Of a DNA stretch of 64,000 nucleotides, positions 1-10,403 are shown in pieces. This stretch comes from Diphasiastrum complanatum (lineage: Eukaryota > Streptophyta > Lycopodiopsida > Lycopodiales > Lycopodiaceae): the NCBI GenBank assembly GCA_029204225.1, contig CM055104.1, positions 47,252,451-47,316,450 of the forward strand. Direction: 5' to 3'. Position 1 is the stretch's first letter, and every line of letters begins with the position of its first letter. Both the position numbers and the translations under genes were made by a program. Below the pieces are notes generated by a model that worked only from the letters and a program-made list of their open reading frames with translations, was not told where the DNA came from and searched no databases.

Positions 1-556
1 AATGATAGTGGATAGAATTGAGATTCCGAATATGGAAGAATCTTCTACTCTGAAAGAGCAGTATTCATTACTCCTGATTATTCACGATGCAATATTTCTA
101 CACAATGTCATGTCTTCTCAGGCATGTGAGAGAGGAATGAATCAACCAACACTACAGATCAAAACCCATGTTGCAGACCTTTTGGAAAGAGTATATGGCA
201 ATGTTTATCCAGCTTCAAATGAAGCCAGTGTATGCGTCTTTGGGTTTTATTCTACCCCTTTTGGTGCTTACAGCTGAGCGAAGTAGTCTTTTTGTATCAT
301 ACGTTGCAATAGCTAGCAGAAGCTGGACTATTAATTGTTCACTGTTTGGATTGGAAGAAGATAAAAGAGGCTATATTTGGAACAGCTGAGCTGAGCTGGT
401 TGGATCCAAAACGATCTGTAGCAAAGGAATGATGCAACAGAAGGGAGAAAGTGCAGGTTGTCACCATTTGCACTGGAAGCCATGCTGCTCTTAACAATAG
501 CGCATTGCTCTATCCGGCCTTCAATCTCACTCCTCATGGACGTGTATTGATAATAG
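1..556. other. No supported gene (unassigned)
   Basis: Open frames here are short and show no recognisable motif, codon pattern or paired splice signals. I see no repeat family in it. Confidence 0.4.
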
Positions 557-692
557 TCCTCCCTATAAGGCTTCTTGGTTTCCAATGGGAGGTTCTTGGT
601 TTCCAATGGGAGGCTCGGAGGCCCGAACCTGAGACCAAAAAAACTTTGGATGTAACCAACTGAGCCAACCCCGTTGATTTTTCCTCCCTATA
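557..692 (-). mobile_element. Solo tRNA-derived SINE-like insertion with target-site duplication
   Basis: The element body (568-681) reads on the minus strand. It carries a tRNA-like A box (TGGCTCAGTTGG) and, about 45 bp on, a B-box-like GGTTCGGGCC, the spacing of an internal RNA polymerase III promoter. The body is the same family as the array at 1272-2056. The 11-mer TCCTCCCTATA lies on both sides (557-567 and 682-692), as expected for a target-site duplication. A 21-bp segment near the 3' end is tandemly duplicated (572-592, 593-613). There is no poly(A) tail; the 3' end is ACCAAGAAG plus one or two bases. Known: plant SINEs have tRNA-like heads and target duplications. Inferred: family membership and retroposition. 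Confidence 0.68.
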
Positions 693-708
693 TTTTTCCA
701 CCCTATAA

Positions 709-858
709 CGGACCTGGATCCTTACCAAATGATCTGCGAGGCAATAAGGACTCCTTACACTCAGGACTAGGGTCATGCTTCCACGGACCTGGATCCCTAC
801 CAAACGATCTGCGAGGCAATAAGGACTCCTTACACTCACGACTAGGGTCAGCTGGAAG
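709..858. repeat. 75-bp direct tandem repeat, two copies
   Basis: Two near-identical units begin with CGGACCTGGATCC at 709 and 784. They share the core GATCTGCGAGGCAATAAGGA and an ACTAGGGTCA tail. No coding potential was recognised. Confidence 0.8.
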
Positions 859-1271
859 CATGACGGATCGAAGCAAGTGTGTTAAAGCCATGTAGTCAGG
901 AAACAGTGCTTCCAATACAAGTCTGAAATGGATAACACTAAACAGCCTGCGTAAAAAGTACAAACATGCGACTATGCGACCAGTAAAACCCACCGTATGT
1001 CATCATCGGCTTGATTAAGTTCTGTGGAAGAAAAGAAACGGCTGCTAGGAGCTTCGTACATGTGGCCAGACCAGACAACATACAAACCTGTGGAGCTAAC
1101 GTCTTTATCTTTAGCTATTCTTTTGATATGGCTGAAAATTTTGTTCTCATGGCTCCAAATGTCAGACCTTTGTTTGCGCATAGGGAAATCCTCGGGAAGC
1201 CTCCATGAAAATTGGCAGAAGGGCTCACACATTATAGCTGGAATGGTCATTTTGCGTGAAATTATGTCATT
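859..1271. other. No supported gene (unassigned)
   Basis: No motif or repeat was recognised. Overlapping short open frames in several registers are non-coding shadows. Confidence 0.4.
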
Positions 1272-2056
1272 ATTGCATACACACCCAAAGGGGTTGGCTC
1301 AACTGGTTAGCTTGGCATCCAAAGTTTCTTTGGTCCCAGGTTCGAGCCTTCCCTTGGAAACCAAGAAGCATTATTGCATACACACCCAACGAGGTTGGCT
1401 CAGTTGGTTGGCTTGGCATCCAAAGTTTCTTTGGTCCCAGGTTCGTGCCTCCCCTTGGAAACCAAGAAGCATTATTGCATACACACCCAACGGGGTTGGC
1501 TCAACTGGTTAGCTTGGCATCCAAAGTTTCTTTGGTCCCAGGTTCGAGCCTCCCCTTGGAAACCAAGAAGCATTATTGCATACACACTCAAGGGAGTTGG
1601 CTCAATTGGTTAGCTTGACATCCAAAGTTTCTTTGGTCTCAAGTTCGAGCCTTCCCTTGGAAACCAAGAAGCATTATTGCATACACACCCAACGGGGTTG
1701 GCTCAACTGGTTAGCTTGGCATCCAAAGTTTCTTTGGTCCCAGGTTCGAGCCTCCCCTTGGAAACCAAGAAGCATTATTGCATACACACCCAACGGGGTT
1801 GGCTCAGTTGGTTGGCTTGGCATCCAAAGTTTCTTTAGTCCCAGGTTCGAGCCTCCCCTTGGAAACCAAGAAGCATTATTGCATACACGTCCAACGGGGT
1901 TGGCTCAGTTGGTTAGCTTGACATCCAAAGTTTCTTTGGTCTCAATATATATATGAGACGCTGGCTCAATTGGTTAGCTTGACATTCAAAGTTTCTTTGG
2001 TCTCAAGTTCGAGCCTCCCCTTGGAAACCAAGAAGCATTATTGCATACACAAACGT
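1272..2056 (+). repeat. Tandem array of eight tRNA-like SINE units, 101-bp period
   Basis: TTGGCTC recurs at 1294, 1395, 1496, 1597, 1698, 1799 and 1900, exactly 101 bp apart. An eighth unit starts near 1961 after unit 7 is cut short at an ATATATATAT run. Each full unit has a tRNA D-arm-like A box (TGGCTCAACTGG), a B box (GGTTCGAGCC) about 45 bp later, and a 3' end GGAAACCAAGAAG. A linker of about 20 bp, CATTATTGCATACACA plus a few bases, separates the units. The same 16-mer flanks the whole array (from 1269 and from about 2036), so the linkers look like copies of a target-site duplication. I infer a SINE that expanded by unequal exchange between its target duplications. Tandem degenerate tRNA genes are an alternative, but no clean cloverleaf or CCA-less 3' acceptor stem is seen. 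Confidence 0.75.
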
Positions 2057-4317
2057 AGATACAGTAGTCAAGATCTTATTTCCCAGTCCCAGACATGCAT
2101 TTGCAAGCTAACGAGTTGTTTTTACTAAGGAAATAGCTTGTGGCATTTCCAATGCAAGCATGATGCAACTTTGCATACTCTGACAAAACTGCTTCCCATT
2201 CAAGATTTGCACGCACATTCTTAGAATGTCGTCTTTCAGAGTGAAACCCAGTGAATTCAGCTTGACTCCGACATGGAATATTTTGGCTCCATGCAGGATG
2301 TACTACTATTTGGGAGGAGTTTTTGGATTTGATTTAGGTTGAGGTGTAGTTTTAGTTCTTTGTTCAAGTTTGGGTTTTGTAAAGGTCCACATTCATGCAC
2401 TTATATAGAGATGGCTATTTGTTTGGTTTTGAGTCTTTTAAGATCTTTTCCATTGAGCACATTGATTTGTGTTCTACTCATCTTGGCTATGTTCAGTGTG
2501 TCGTTGCAGACTAGTGGAACACGAATAAATTTCACTGAGATTTGCCTCTTTGGACAACTTTTCAGATTTGAGGCATATTTTGAGAATCTCGCTTCTTCCT
2601 ACCTCTTCTTATTTGAACTTAGCTATCTCAGCATGTTTGGTGGGTATTAACCGGCATTGCAAAAGAGGAGGATTTGTCAAATAATAAAAACATATTTCTC
2701 TATTACAGTTGCGAATTGTTTTCTTTGAAACTCAGATAATAGTTGTTTCTCTACACATTACGGTTTATCCAGTACAAGCCTTAAATATCTTTGTTGTAAA
2801 TCTTTCTAGATGTAATTTCTGGTACACGGAAAAGCTTGAGGCTTTAGTGCGCTTCTTTTCTTTTGGGACTTTCTTGAGAAAGCTTGAATCGAGAGAAATT
2901 TCTTGCGGTTCCTTTGGCAACTCTGTCTATGTAATATAAAACTCTTTTGTTGCTTTAAAATTATCTTGTGTGCGGGTGTCACGCCCCCGCATGACCGCCT
3001 GTTGGGTTGGGCTTTCGTTTTTAAATTGGAAAGTTCAAAACAAACTACACACGTATGTAGTTCCTATTGTGTTCACAAATAGCACGACAACCATTGCCTA
3101 TTGTAATTTGTGGCACAAAATGCTTTTGCTGTTCTTTTTTTTTTAATGTGAAAAAAAAAGTAGTAAGATTTCTTTTTATGTAGCTTGTAGCAACACACGG
3201 GCTGTTGTAATAGACATTTGATATAGACTGTTGTGAGCAGTTGCACGGCCTATTGTGGCAAGACCTCTCCAGTTTGGGCAGATTGTTCCCTTGCAGGCCA
3301 TGATATCTGCAAATAATCCGGTTAATGGAGTACAGTTCCACTTTTGCCCTCCACCGAAAAATCATCTTAAGGTCTTTTTTTTTGTGTCTCTGGTGACTGA
3401 AAATGGAGCCCCAACAATAAAAAAAGCCCCTCTCCATGAATCGTAAGCTCCTCTCTCCAAATAAAAAGAAGAAGGGTTGAAAGAGTTTCTTTTTACCCAC
3501 TTTCTCCACAAATCACTCACCCCCCGTCCAAAAGAGAAACTTTCAAATCCTCCTTCGACGGGGTGGCGTGGCATTTTTCTTGAGCCCCCCCAATCCCTCC
3601 TCTTTTTAATAAACATTAAAAAGGTTTGATAGATTAAAACAATTTTTGGAATTTTGAGGACGGTTAGTGTCACACTGCACATCATGCTTAGGCAATATGG
3701 TGTTACCCAAACTTTAAAATTTTTATGGATGACCAATGTCAAGTTGGCCATGAAGGACAACATGACAATGCCAAAATATTAATGTATAGGCTAAAAAACG
3801 AATGATCACGCATGAGTTAAGGGGCCCTTCATCCAAGTAAAGAAACTCCCCCTCCCCACCCGATCAATTTCTGCCATAAAAAAAGAGAGAGGGGGCAATG
3901 GGTGGTGGAAAATTGGGCAGGATAAGAGGAAGTACCAAAAGAGGGGTTCCTCGACTTTAAATCTGGAATATCATGATACTTGTCAACTTTCTTAAGCAAA
4001 ACCTTTGATTCTTGCCATGAAAAAATCAATCGAATTCTAAGCATACCAGTTTTTTGAAAAGGATGTCGGTTCCATTCTTTAAGGATGTCGACTTTCACGA
4101 ACACTGCTGCACCATGCACTCTATGTGTGTCCTAAACAATCAAGAAATAGAGCTTGCGTCTTTTCCAAAATTCGCATGCCAAAAAATTTGGTCACTTTTT
4201 TATATCTAAATCCAAGGATTTCTAAAACAAAATCAATCAGAACGAGCAAATTTGTCACAAGAATCTTAAAACTTTCCAATAGATAGATTTTCTTGAGTAG
4301 GAGTACGTGGAATAGGC
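2057..4317. other. Non-coding stretch, no gene seen
   Basis: AT-rich DNA with homopolymer runs around 3135-3170. Open frames up to about 150 codons occur but carry no recognisable domain and change composition along their length. TGTCACGCCC at 2979 resembles the 5' end of some gypsy LTRs, but no partner or primer-binding site was found nearby. Confidence 0.4.
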
Positions 4318-4324
4318 ACACCCC

Positions 4325-4360
<36 letters not shown>

Positions 4361-4705
4361 ATTGCCGTAAAAAATGTCCTGTTTGCCTGGCAAAAAATGT
4401 CACCATTTACCATCAAAAATGTCACACACAAAGCTGTGTATTTGTCGTAACTATATATGCATATATTAAAAATATTTATATCCCAATCCAGCAGTCTCCA
4501 CCCTCCTCCTTGCTACTATGAAGAAAAGTGCATGTTCCTGAAAGGTGAGCTTGGCTGAAGGGCAAATTTTACTAAAGAACATTTATCACATTCTGCTTGG
4601 CTGAGTGACAAGCTCCTTTGTTCATTCGTGAAGCTTGCAACAAACCAATCATTTTGGCTTTTGGCTGCACCTACAATGATGTGCAGCAGAACGAGCACTA
4701 CATAG
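4318..4705 (+). repeat. Dispersed repeat R1, copy a
   Basis: Matches 8933-9319 in direct orientation from ACACCCCACTAG to GAGCACTAC. It begins with a (TG)n tract (4330-4357) and is followed by a shared unique-looking body containing TACATTGCCGTAAAAAATGT. Differences between copies are scattered substitutions and small indels. No terminal inverted repeat or coding capacity was recognised, so the class is unknown. Confidence 0.8.
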
Positions 4706-6081
4706 ATATTACAAAAATCCTTTAGAGATTATAGTTGATTTCTGGTGAAGATTTAAGAGGGGAAAACTTAGAAGGTACTCTTGCGGTAGGAAAGTGGCTG
4801 ATAACAAGTCCGATTGATTTGTGTCAAAACAACGTGATCTTAGTGTGGACTGAGATCCGTGGGTTGATGCAAGGAAAGAAATTCATGCAATATATTCTTT
4901 TGAGTGAATCTCTGGTTGAGATTTTTTGGATGTGAAAAAGCACTTATTGACCTAGAATTGATTTAGAATCAGATTAAATGTGGTGTTTTGGTACCACACC
5001 AAGACATTTAAATATTTTCTAAATTCGATACAACTAACCGAGTCAGGAGTGCTACTTCTGAGTTAGTTGTTGTAAATCAACAATAGAAATCTTACTTATG
5101 GATATTATTGTTGAAATGTATTGCTTATAAGTCACAACATTTATGAGTCGTTTTGGATTCATTTACAGATGGGTGTGCATAGAATATACGAGAACTTTTG
5201 GGACTTATCTTTTCCTGTTCGGAAAGGATGGAATGCTATCCCGGAAGACTCACGAGAGTTGGATAGTTGTTGTTTGCCAAAAGTTAGAACTTCTTGTAAT
5301 GAGATTCCGATAAATTTTAAGTTATTAAGATTAGAACTTAAGAGTACATTCTAGACTTATTCTAGATGAACCCTAACTTTCGAATGACACGTTGTGCAAT
5401 GTCTAAAGTAAGGGCGCTCTTGGGATTACAAACCTTATATGGGCACCGTGTGTGAGTTGGGAAAGTCTAGAACTTTCCAAATGGAAAGGACTTTCAGGAA
5501 CAACTCATGTGTCTTTTAATAATTGTATTGCACTCTTATGATATGGTACGGTCTTAGGAATCTGGAGAGTTGAGATTGGTGAATCATAACTCAGATTCTA
5601 AGATATACCTAATCCATAGGAGGAGATTGTGTTCATGGTAGATTACCCCGAATGAATAAACAAGATAGTGGAATTTTGGTACGACTGATCACCTTACCAA
5701 ATCAACTATGTTTATTCGGGTATAGACCAAGAAGTCATAGAGTGTCTGTTTAGGCTTTGCAGATTACCAAAGTGACATTATGAACATTCGCCTTTCGAAG
5801 TTCATTGGTCGCTTTTGGTCGGCCATATTTGTTAAACTAGAGATGACTCTAAGCTTAAAAGATTTTCTAATCATTGGTTGTTGCCTATGTGAGGGTATCA
5901 CGTTCTTTTATTGAGTATAGCACAAGAATCCGATGAGTTATGATTGATGAATCATAGTTCAGATTCTAGTTATACTTGATCGGTTAAAAGAAGGATGACC
6001 TACATGATCAGAAGATCAGTTACGATATCTATTCATATTTTCATAGAAATCTCCTCGGAGAGGTAGTCACCTTGATGGATA
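4706..6081. other. Unassigned, upstream of gypsy remnant; contains a diverged direct repeat
   Basis: No domain recognised. Segments near 5560-5640 and 5932-6010 are diverged direct repeats sharing TGAATCATA and CAGATTCTA blocks. This may be the eroded upstream part of the gypsy element that becomes legible at 6082. Confidence 0.35.
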
Positions 6082-6760
6082 TTGGGTTATAGTAAGCATT
6101 TGGCTACCGGTTATAGCCCGTGCATGCTTACGTATAGTTTTAAACCTATATCACCCATTGCGGTAGAGACTCGGGCATTCAAGTTTCAGAAAGTAGCGGA
6201 TTTCCTACATGATATGCAGGAAATGCTACGGATTGCACGTGAGAATGTCCGGTGTACCAGGATGGGGACCGACATTATGCAAGTCTGAAAAGAGCACTGA
6301 GAGACTTCCAAGTGGGCGATTGGGTATTTTTTGAGAATCCCGATGGATTCAAGCGTATTGCGTACTGGCAAGCATTATTATTAGTCTCCTAGATATAGAG
6401 GACCGTATTAGATCTTGAAAAAGGTTGGATCCTTAGCTTACCAATTGGAACTCCCGGAAGGATCTCAAGTGCATCCCGTATTTCACGTAAGCCATCTCAA
6501 GAAGAGTCTACGTGAAGGAAAGCATCTTGGATCTGGAGATCAATTAGACCTGTTGGATGAATCATCAGGTGTATCTCGTCTTGAACCTGGAAAGATCTTG
6601 GATACAAGAACTAAACGATTGAGAAATCGTATAGTTATCGAGCATCTGGTTCGATGGAAGGGATGTACAGACGACGATGATTCCTAGGAACAAGAAGGAA
6701 GCTTAAGGAGGAACTTTTTCAATTTTAAGTTCTGAGGACAGAACTTGAATAAGGGGAAAA
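6082..6760 (+). pseudogene. Ty3/gypsy chromovirus pol 3' end (integrase C-terminus and chromodomain), decayed
   Basis: Translations give successive gypsy integrase landmarks: GYSPCMLTYSFKPISP, then a FLHDMQEMLRIARENVR helix, then FQVGDWVF, then GSLAYQLELPEGSQVHPVFH, a well-known integrase C-terminal signature. They are followed by a chromodomain-like block (ILDTRTKRLRNR, HLVRWKG) that hits a stop at 6686-6688. Frame changes lie between about 6289 and 6414. Known: chromoviral integrases end this way and the chromodomain directs insertion to chromatin. Only the last ~220 codons remain; catalytic integrase, reverse transcriptase, protease and gag are absent. The run AAGGGGAAAA at 6751-6760 is the likely polypurine tract just before the LTR. 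Confidence 0.85.
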
Positions 6761-6763
6761 TAA

Positions 6764-8411
6764 TGTCATGCCCACGACTGGTCTCGGGTAGCATGTCCAT
6801 GCTAAGAACTGGTAGACCAACAACCCGTAAGTTAATTGTGACTATAAGGGAATTGGGGCCCTTATTTTTACATGGTCATTATTAATGGTTGTAGGCCTAA
6901 ACACTTGATGATGGATTTGTATGGATCTATCAGTGAGCCATTGGGAAACTGGATGACATGGCCCAGATAGGCTGCAGAGTTGTCCAGTGAGGTGTCATAG
7001 TGCACTACTAGTGGTGCATGGGCCTTGGAGGGTATAAGTATGCCTATTGGGCTCTCACTAGTGTATGCTTGATAGCATGACCGGTGGCAAGATGCTGCTG
7101 GTGTGATGCCTCATTCCTCTATGAGTGATTGATCCATAGCTTGGGGGCTAGATCCGTTCGATCTAGGTTTGGTTGGGTTGGTTTGTCCGCCATCAAGTTC
7201 CCTTGTGTTGGTTGTGATTGGCATGCTGTTGTAAAGCTACCTTTACAAGCTTTACTCCCAGCGCCACTGGCGCCAGCAGCGCCCCTGCTGCTCTCGGCTC
7301 CACCGGCGCCTGCGCTGCTCCCGGCGCCACTATGACCAGAATCCAGCCGGCGCCAAGTTCCTATGGCTGAAAATATTTGATTGGTTCTAGAGAAGTCCAG
7401 AGAGCTCAGATCGATGTGCAATCACCTCACACGATCTAGGCATGATTAAAGGAAGCCTGGGGATCAATAAATTCTAGAGAGAGAAAACGTGCTTTACCAG
7501 CCTGGGTAGAGTACTTGGTATGAGGGGAGGTGGCGAATCCCACCAATACTATAGGGGAGTGCGGGTTGCGACTCAGGGCGAGCTCCAACCAAGTCTCAGC
7601 CTCCCTTGCTGGAATGTTGTCCTGGCACTCACCTTGGCATGCTAGCGCCCCGGAGACTAGGGTCGGTCACACACTTGAAATGTAACCTTCTCAGATTTAT
7701 CAATAAAGTGGGATTTTCCTCAAAATGACTCTGATTACCTTCTGGATTTCAATGTTTGGTAAAAGCACCAGTTGTAAGGCCGCTTCAAACTTTTAATTTG
7801 GCACATAGCTGAGGGTCGTATCCCGGGACGCCAGCGGTATGTCGTCGGGGCCATTAGGTCCGTGGCGCCAGCAGTATGTTGTCGGGACCGTTTGGTCCAG
7901 GAACTGGTTGTCTCCATATTTGTTGCGGCTTGTGGTTCTGAGTGTTCCTTGCATGAATGTGAATAGGTTAAGCCCTTGGGGAACGGGCTCTAACCTGTCG
8001 GCTGAGTTGGATGGCTTGCTTGGGTGGAAGTTACCTGTTTATGGCTGTCCAGTCTGGCGTGGCGCCAGGTTGGCTTCCAGTGCTCGTGACGAAGCTTTCA
8101 ATTGGTTAAGTCTGATGTAAGTCAAATCGCTTGCTTGGAATGGATGTTACTCGTTTGTAACAAAGCTTCGAATTGGTTAAGTTTGTTGTATGTTAGGCGG
8201 CTTGCTTGGAGGGAAGTCACCCACATCGGGACCCCCGATCTGGCATGGCGCCAGGTTGGATCTAATGTCGGTTTCTGAACTTCCAGTTGGTTAAGTCTGA
8301 TCGTTGTTGGCGAGTTGGCTGCTTGTATGTCAAGTGGATTCGGACGGCAAGAGTTGAAGGCTGGGAAGCTAAGTCGTGGTTCTCGACTCCCTTTGGGATG
8401 CCTGCGCTACA
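6764..8411 (+). mobile_element. Ty3/gypsy LTR (about 1.65 kb)
   Basis: Starts TGTCATGCCC three bases after a polypurine tract and ends CTACA two bases before a primer-binding site, giving TG...CA ends. Inside are a TATA-like GGTATAAGTA (about 7030) and an AATAAA signal (about 7702), in promoter-then-polyadenylation order. A GC-rich block at 7255-7345 is packed with GGCGCC palindromes. The U5 side has internal direct repeats: a ~37-bp pair at 7830-7905 and ~90-bp diverged units containing GGCTTGCTTGG between 8010 and 8330. The 3' boundary depends on the PBS at 8414; a shorter LTR ending near 7725 is the alternative. Confidence 0.62.
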
Positions 8412-8413
8412 TG

Positions 8414-8424
8414 TGGTATCAGAG
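8414..8424 (+). promoter_or_regulatory. Primer-binding site, initiator-Met tRNA type
   Basis: TGGTATCAGAG is complementary to the 3' end of plant initiator methionine tRNA, the usual minus-strand primer of plant LTR retrotransposons. It sits two bases after the LTR end. Confidence 0.7.
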
Positions 8425-8932
8425 TCGACTGGCCGGTCAGCTATGCGGATCTCGCGGAAATGGCCACTGTTTGGGGTTCAGCAGGACAACTGTTGTGCAA
8501 GGTGCTGCCCACAGTGTAAGCACGGGTGCGTCCACGGTTGGGGTGGTCGGCAGAACGGGGGACTTGATGAGTCAAGGTGCTGTCCTTGAGGTGTAAGCAC
8601 GGTCAGTTCTCGTGGTTCAGGCCTGGCGCTGTCTGCACGTAGGACAGATGAGGCAGTGTGCTGCCATTAGGTTGGTGTAAGCACGGTCTGTGCCTTGTGG
8701 GGTGCGGGGCGACATATTCGAACTGTACGGGTTAACCATTAATACAGAGATGCTGCTCGAATTCGGGTGTAAAGCACGGGTGGTTAGCTGTCGGTGTGGG
8801 ATAGCTACGCCCACCAGACGCAAGCAGGAAGTCAAAAGTTGGAAAGGGCAATTTCAGGGGAGATCTTCTATGGAGCAATTGGTCTTCATTTGGGACGGCC
8901 ACCTTCAAAACTGAAACTCACTGAGCATGGGT
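8425..8932 (+). other. Gypsy 5' leader with four diverged direct repeats
   Basis: Downstream of the PBS, TGTAAGCACGG-type motifs occur at 8515, 8592, 8676 and 8768 (last one with an extra A), each preceded by a GTGCTG-like block, at spacings of 77-92 bp. No gag follows; the leader breaks at the R1b repeat. Confidence 0.55.
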
Positions 8933-8944
8933 ACACCCCACTAG

Positions 8945-8975
<31 letters not shown>

Positions 8976-9319
8976 ACATTGCCGTAAAAAATGTCATGTT
9001 TGCCTGGCAAAAATGTCACCATTTATCATCAAAAATGTCACACACAAAGCTGTGTATTTTTTGTAACTATATATGCATATATTAAAAATAATTATATCCC
9101 GATCCAGCAGCCTCCACCCTCCTCCTTGCTACTATGCAAAAAAGTCCATGTTCTTGAAAGGCGAGCTTGGCTGAAAGGAAAATCTTACTAAAGAACGTTT
9201 ATCACGTTCTGCCTGGTTGAGTGACAAGCTCCTTTACTCATTCGTGAAGCTTGCAACAAACCAATCACTTTTGCTTTTGGCTACACCTACAATGATTTGC
9301 AGCAGCACGAGCACTACCT
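8933..9319 (+). repeat. Dispersed repeat R1, copy b
   Basis: Direct-orientation partner of 4318-4705 with its own (TG)n tract (8949-8974) and the same order of sequence blocks. Together the copies bracket 4.2 kb holding gypsy 3' end, LTR and leader. Confidence 0.8.
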
Positions 9320-9356
9320 AGGTGCAGCCACCCGAACTAAAGAACCCAAACGATTT

Positions 9357-9720
9357 GCAGCACAATTGAATATGGTTTTTGCATTTCCTCTGAATCTTCT
9401 GAGCAAACTGAGACACAAACGATTCTGCTACACCATAAAATTTGAGTACGGTTTCCATGTTTCCCTTGAATCTGTTAAAGCAAATTGAGACACACCTTCT
9501 AGAAGAATCCTGCTAATTGGTTGAACGAATATCTGAAATTTTGATGTTGATTTAAAACGTGATTGAAAATGTGAAGTTACACACATAAATGGTTTAGTCA
9601 GTCTTTGAGGTGTTGATTTCTTACTTTGTAAAATCATTGCCGATTCCACCATAAAATTTGAGTATGGTTTATACGTTCCTTCTAAATCTTCTAAATCTAC
9701 AGAGTAAATTGAGACATCTT
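9357..9720 (+). repeat. Three diverged copies of a ~65-bp motif
   Basis: Blocks reading TTGAATATGGTTTTTGCATT (9366), TTGAGTACGGTTTCCATGTT (9441) and TTGAGTATGGTTTATACGTT (9658) are each followed by TCT-rich text and AAA(C/T)TGAGACA. They are parts of an old repeat. No protein function is suggested; the flanks to 10043 show nothing else. Confidence 0.6.
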
Positions 9721-10043
9721 CATGGATGGTCATCCACTGCCAAAGGCTATGGGCTACTCAGTTGTTCAATGGATTGTTTGATCTTCACGACTTGCATCAA
9801 TTGTTGTTGTCGGATCCAGAAGCTTCTTGTCCATTTTGTCCTAAACGAGTAAGCTTGCTGTCCATTTTGCACTAAATTCACTTCCCATAGTGGATTTAGT
9901 TTACTTATAAACAAATCTAATCACTGTTGTAGAATTGCAACCTTCTTTCAACGGTTTCCAAATACAAGTATGTTGAATTTTTTCTTACTTTTAGAGCTCT
10001 AAATCAAGCACCAAACCTTAAGCTAGCCAGCTATCGACGAATC

Positions 10044-10403
10044 TTGACAAACGAATATCATGTTTCTGGGCTTGTTGATTTTGTGTCTAATGCCACCACT
10101 TCTTGTGCAAAGCAGTACCCACAATCTGAGCCTACAAAGAATGCTGCTCCATCTCTAGCTTCAAATGGGACTCCCGTAGGCGAGGACGTTGTTAGATCTC
10201 CGGTCCAGTCTCTGCTTGAAAAAATCTCTGCAGATGGATTGACCCGTCTGCCTCCTGTGCTTGAAACATCTCTCGCAGATCACGGGTTTTGTGCCCTTGC
10301 CCAACAGTTTGCTTCCGCCCACGCCCACTCAAGCAAACACCCCTGCCGGGTGGCCATCAACTACCACAGAGAGAATTTACAACTTCAGGGAAAGGTGAGC
10401 TGA
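10044..10403 (+). CDS. Hypothetical exon-like open frame
   Basis: An open frame of about 119 codons has ordinary amino-acid composition (GEDVVRSPVQSLLEKISADG, then Ala- and His-containing text). It ends just after AAAGGTGAGC at about 10392-10401, a good 5' splice-donor match, which suggests an exon rather than a complete protein. I recognise no domain. Downstream text in another frame (SRKRIRFNYNNSDDEMEGEV) is also protein-like. It could be a captured host-gene fragment or an unrecognised part of a mobile element; it lies against the end of the minus-strand gypsy remnant. Confidence 0.25.
   Translation: MTNEYHVSGLVDFVSNATTSCAKQYPQSEPTKNAAPSLASNGTPVGEDVVRSPVQSLLEKISADGLTRLPPVLETSLADHGFCALAQQFASAHAHSSKHPCRVAINYHRENLQLQGKVS

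Noticed and set aside
1294-1370. Functional tRNA gene in each array unit
   Set aside because: A and B boxes fit, but the T stem and acceptor stem do not pair well and no anticodon arm is convincing.
1256-1956. Long open frames reading LVSLASKVSLVPGSS-type repeats
   Set aside because: They are products of the 101-bp non-coding tRNA-like array; three frames stay open at once.
1272-2056. CRISPR-like array
   Set aside because: The repeats are ~80 bp and the linkers are identical rather than unique spacers; the genome is a plant.
2339-2650. 103-codon hydrophobic open frame
   Set aside because: Leu/Phe/Ser composition follows from T-rich DNA; no start context, domain or partner exons.
3045-3763. 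Overlapping minus-strand frames of 130-154 codons
   Set aside because: Low-complexity Lys/Phe text from homopolymer runs; no motif.
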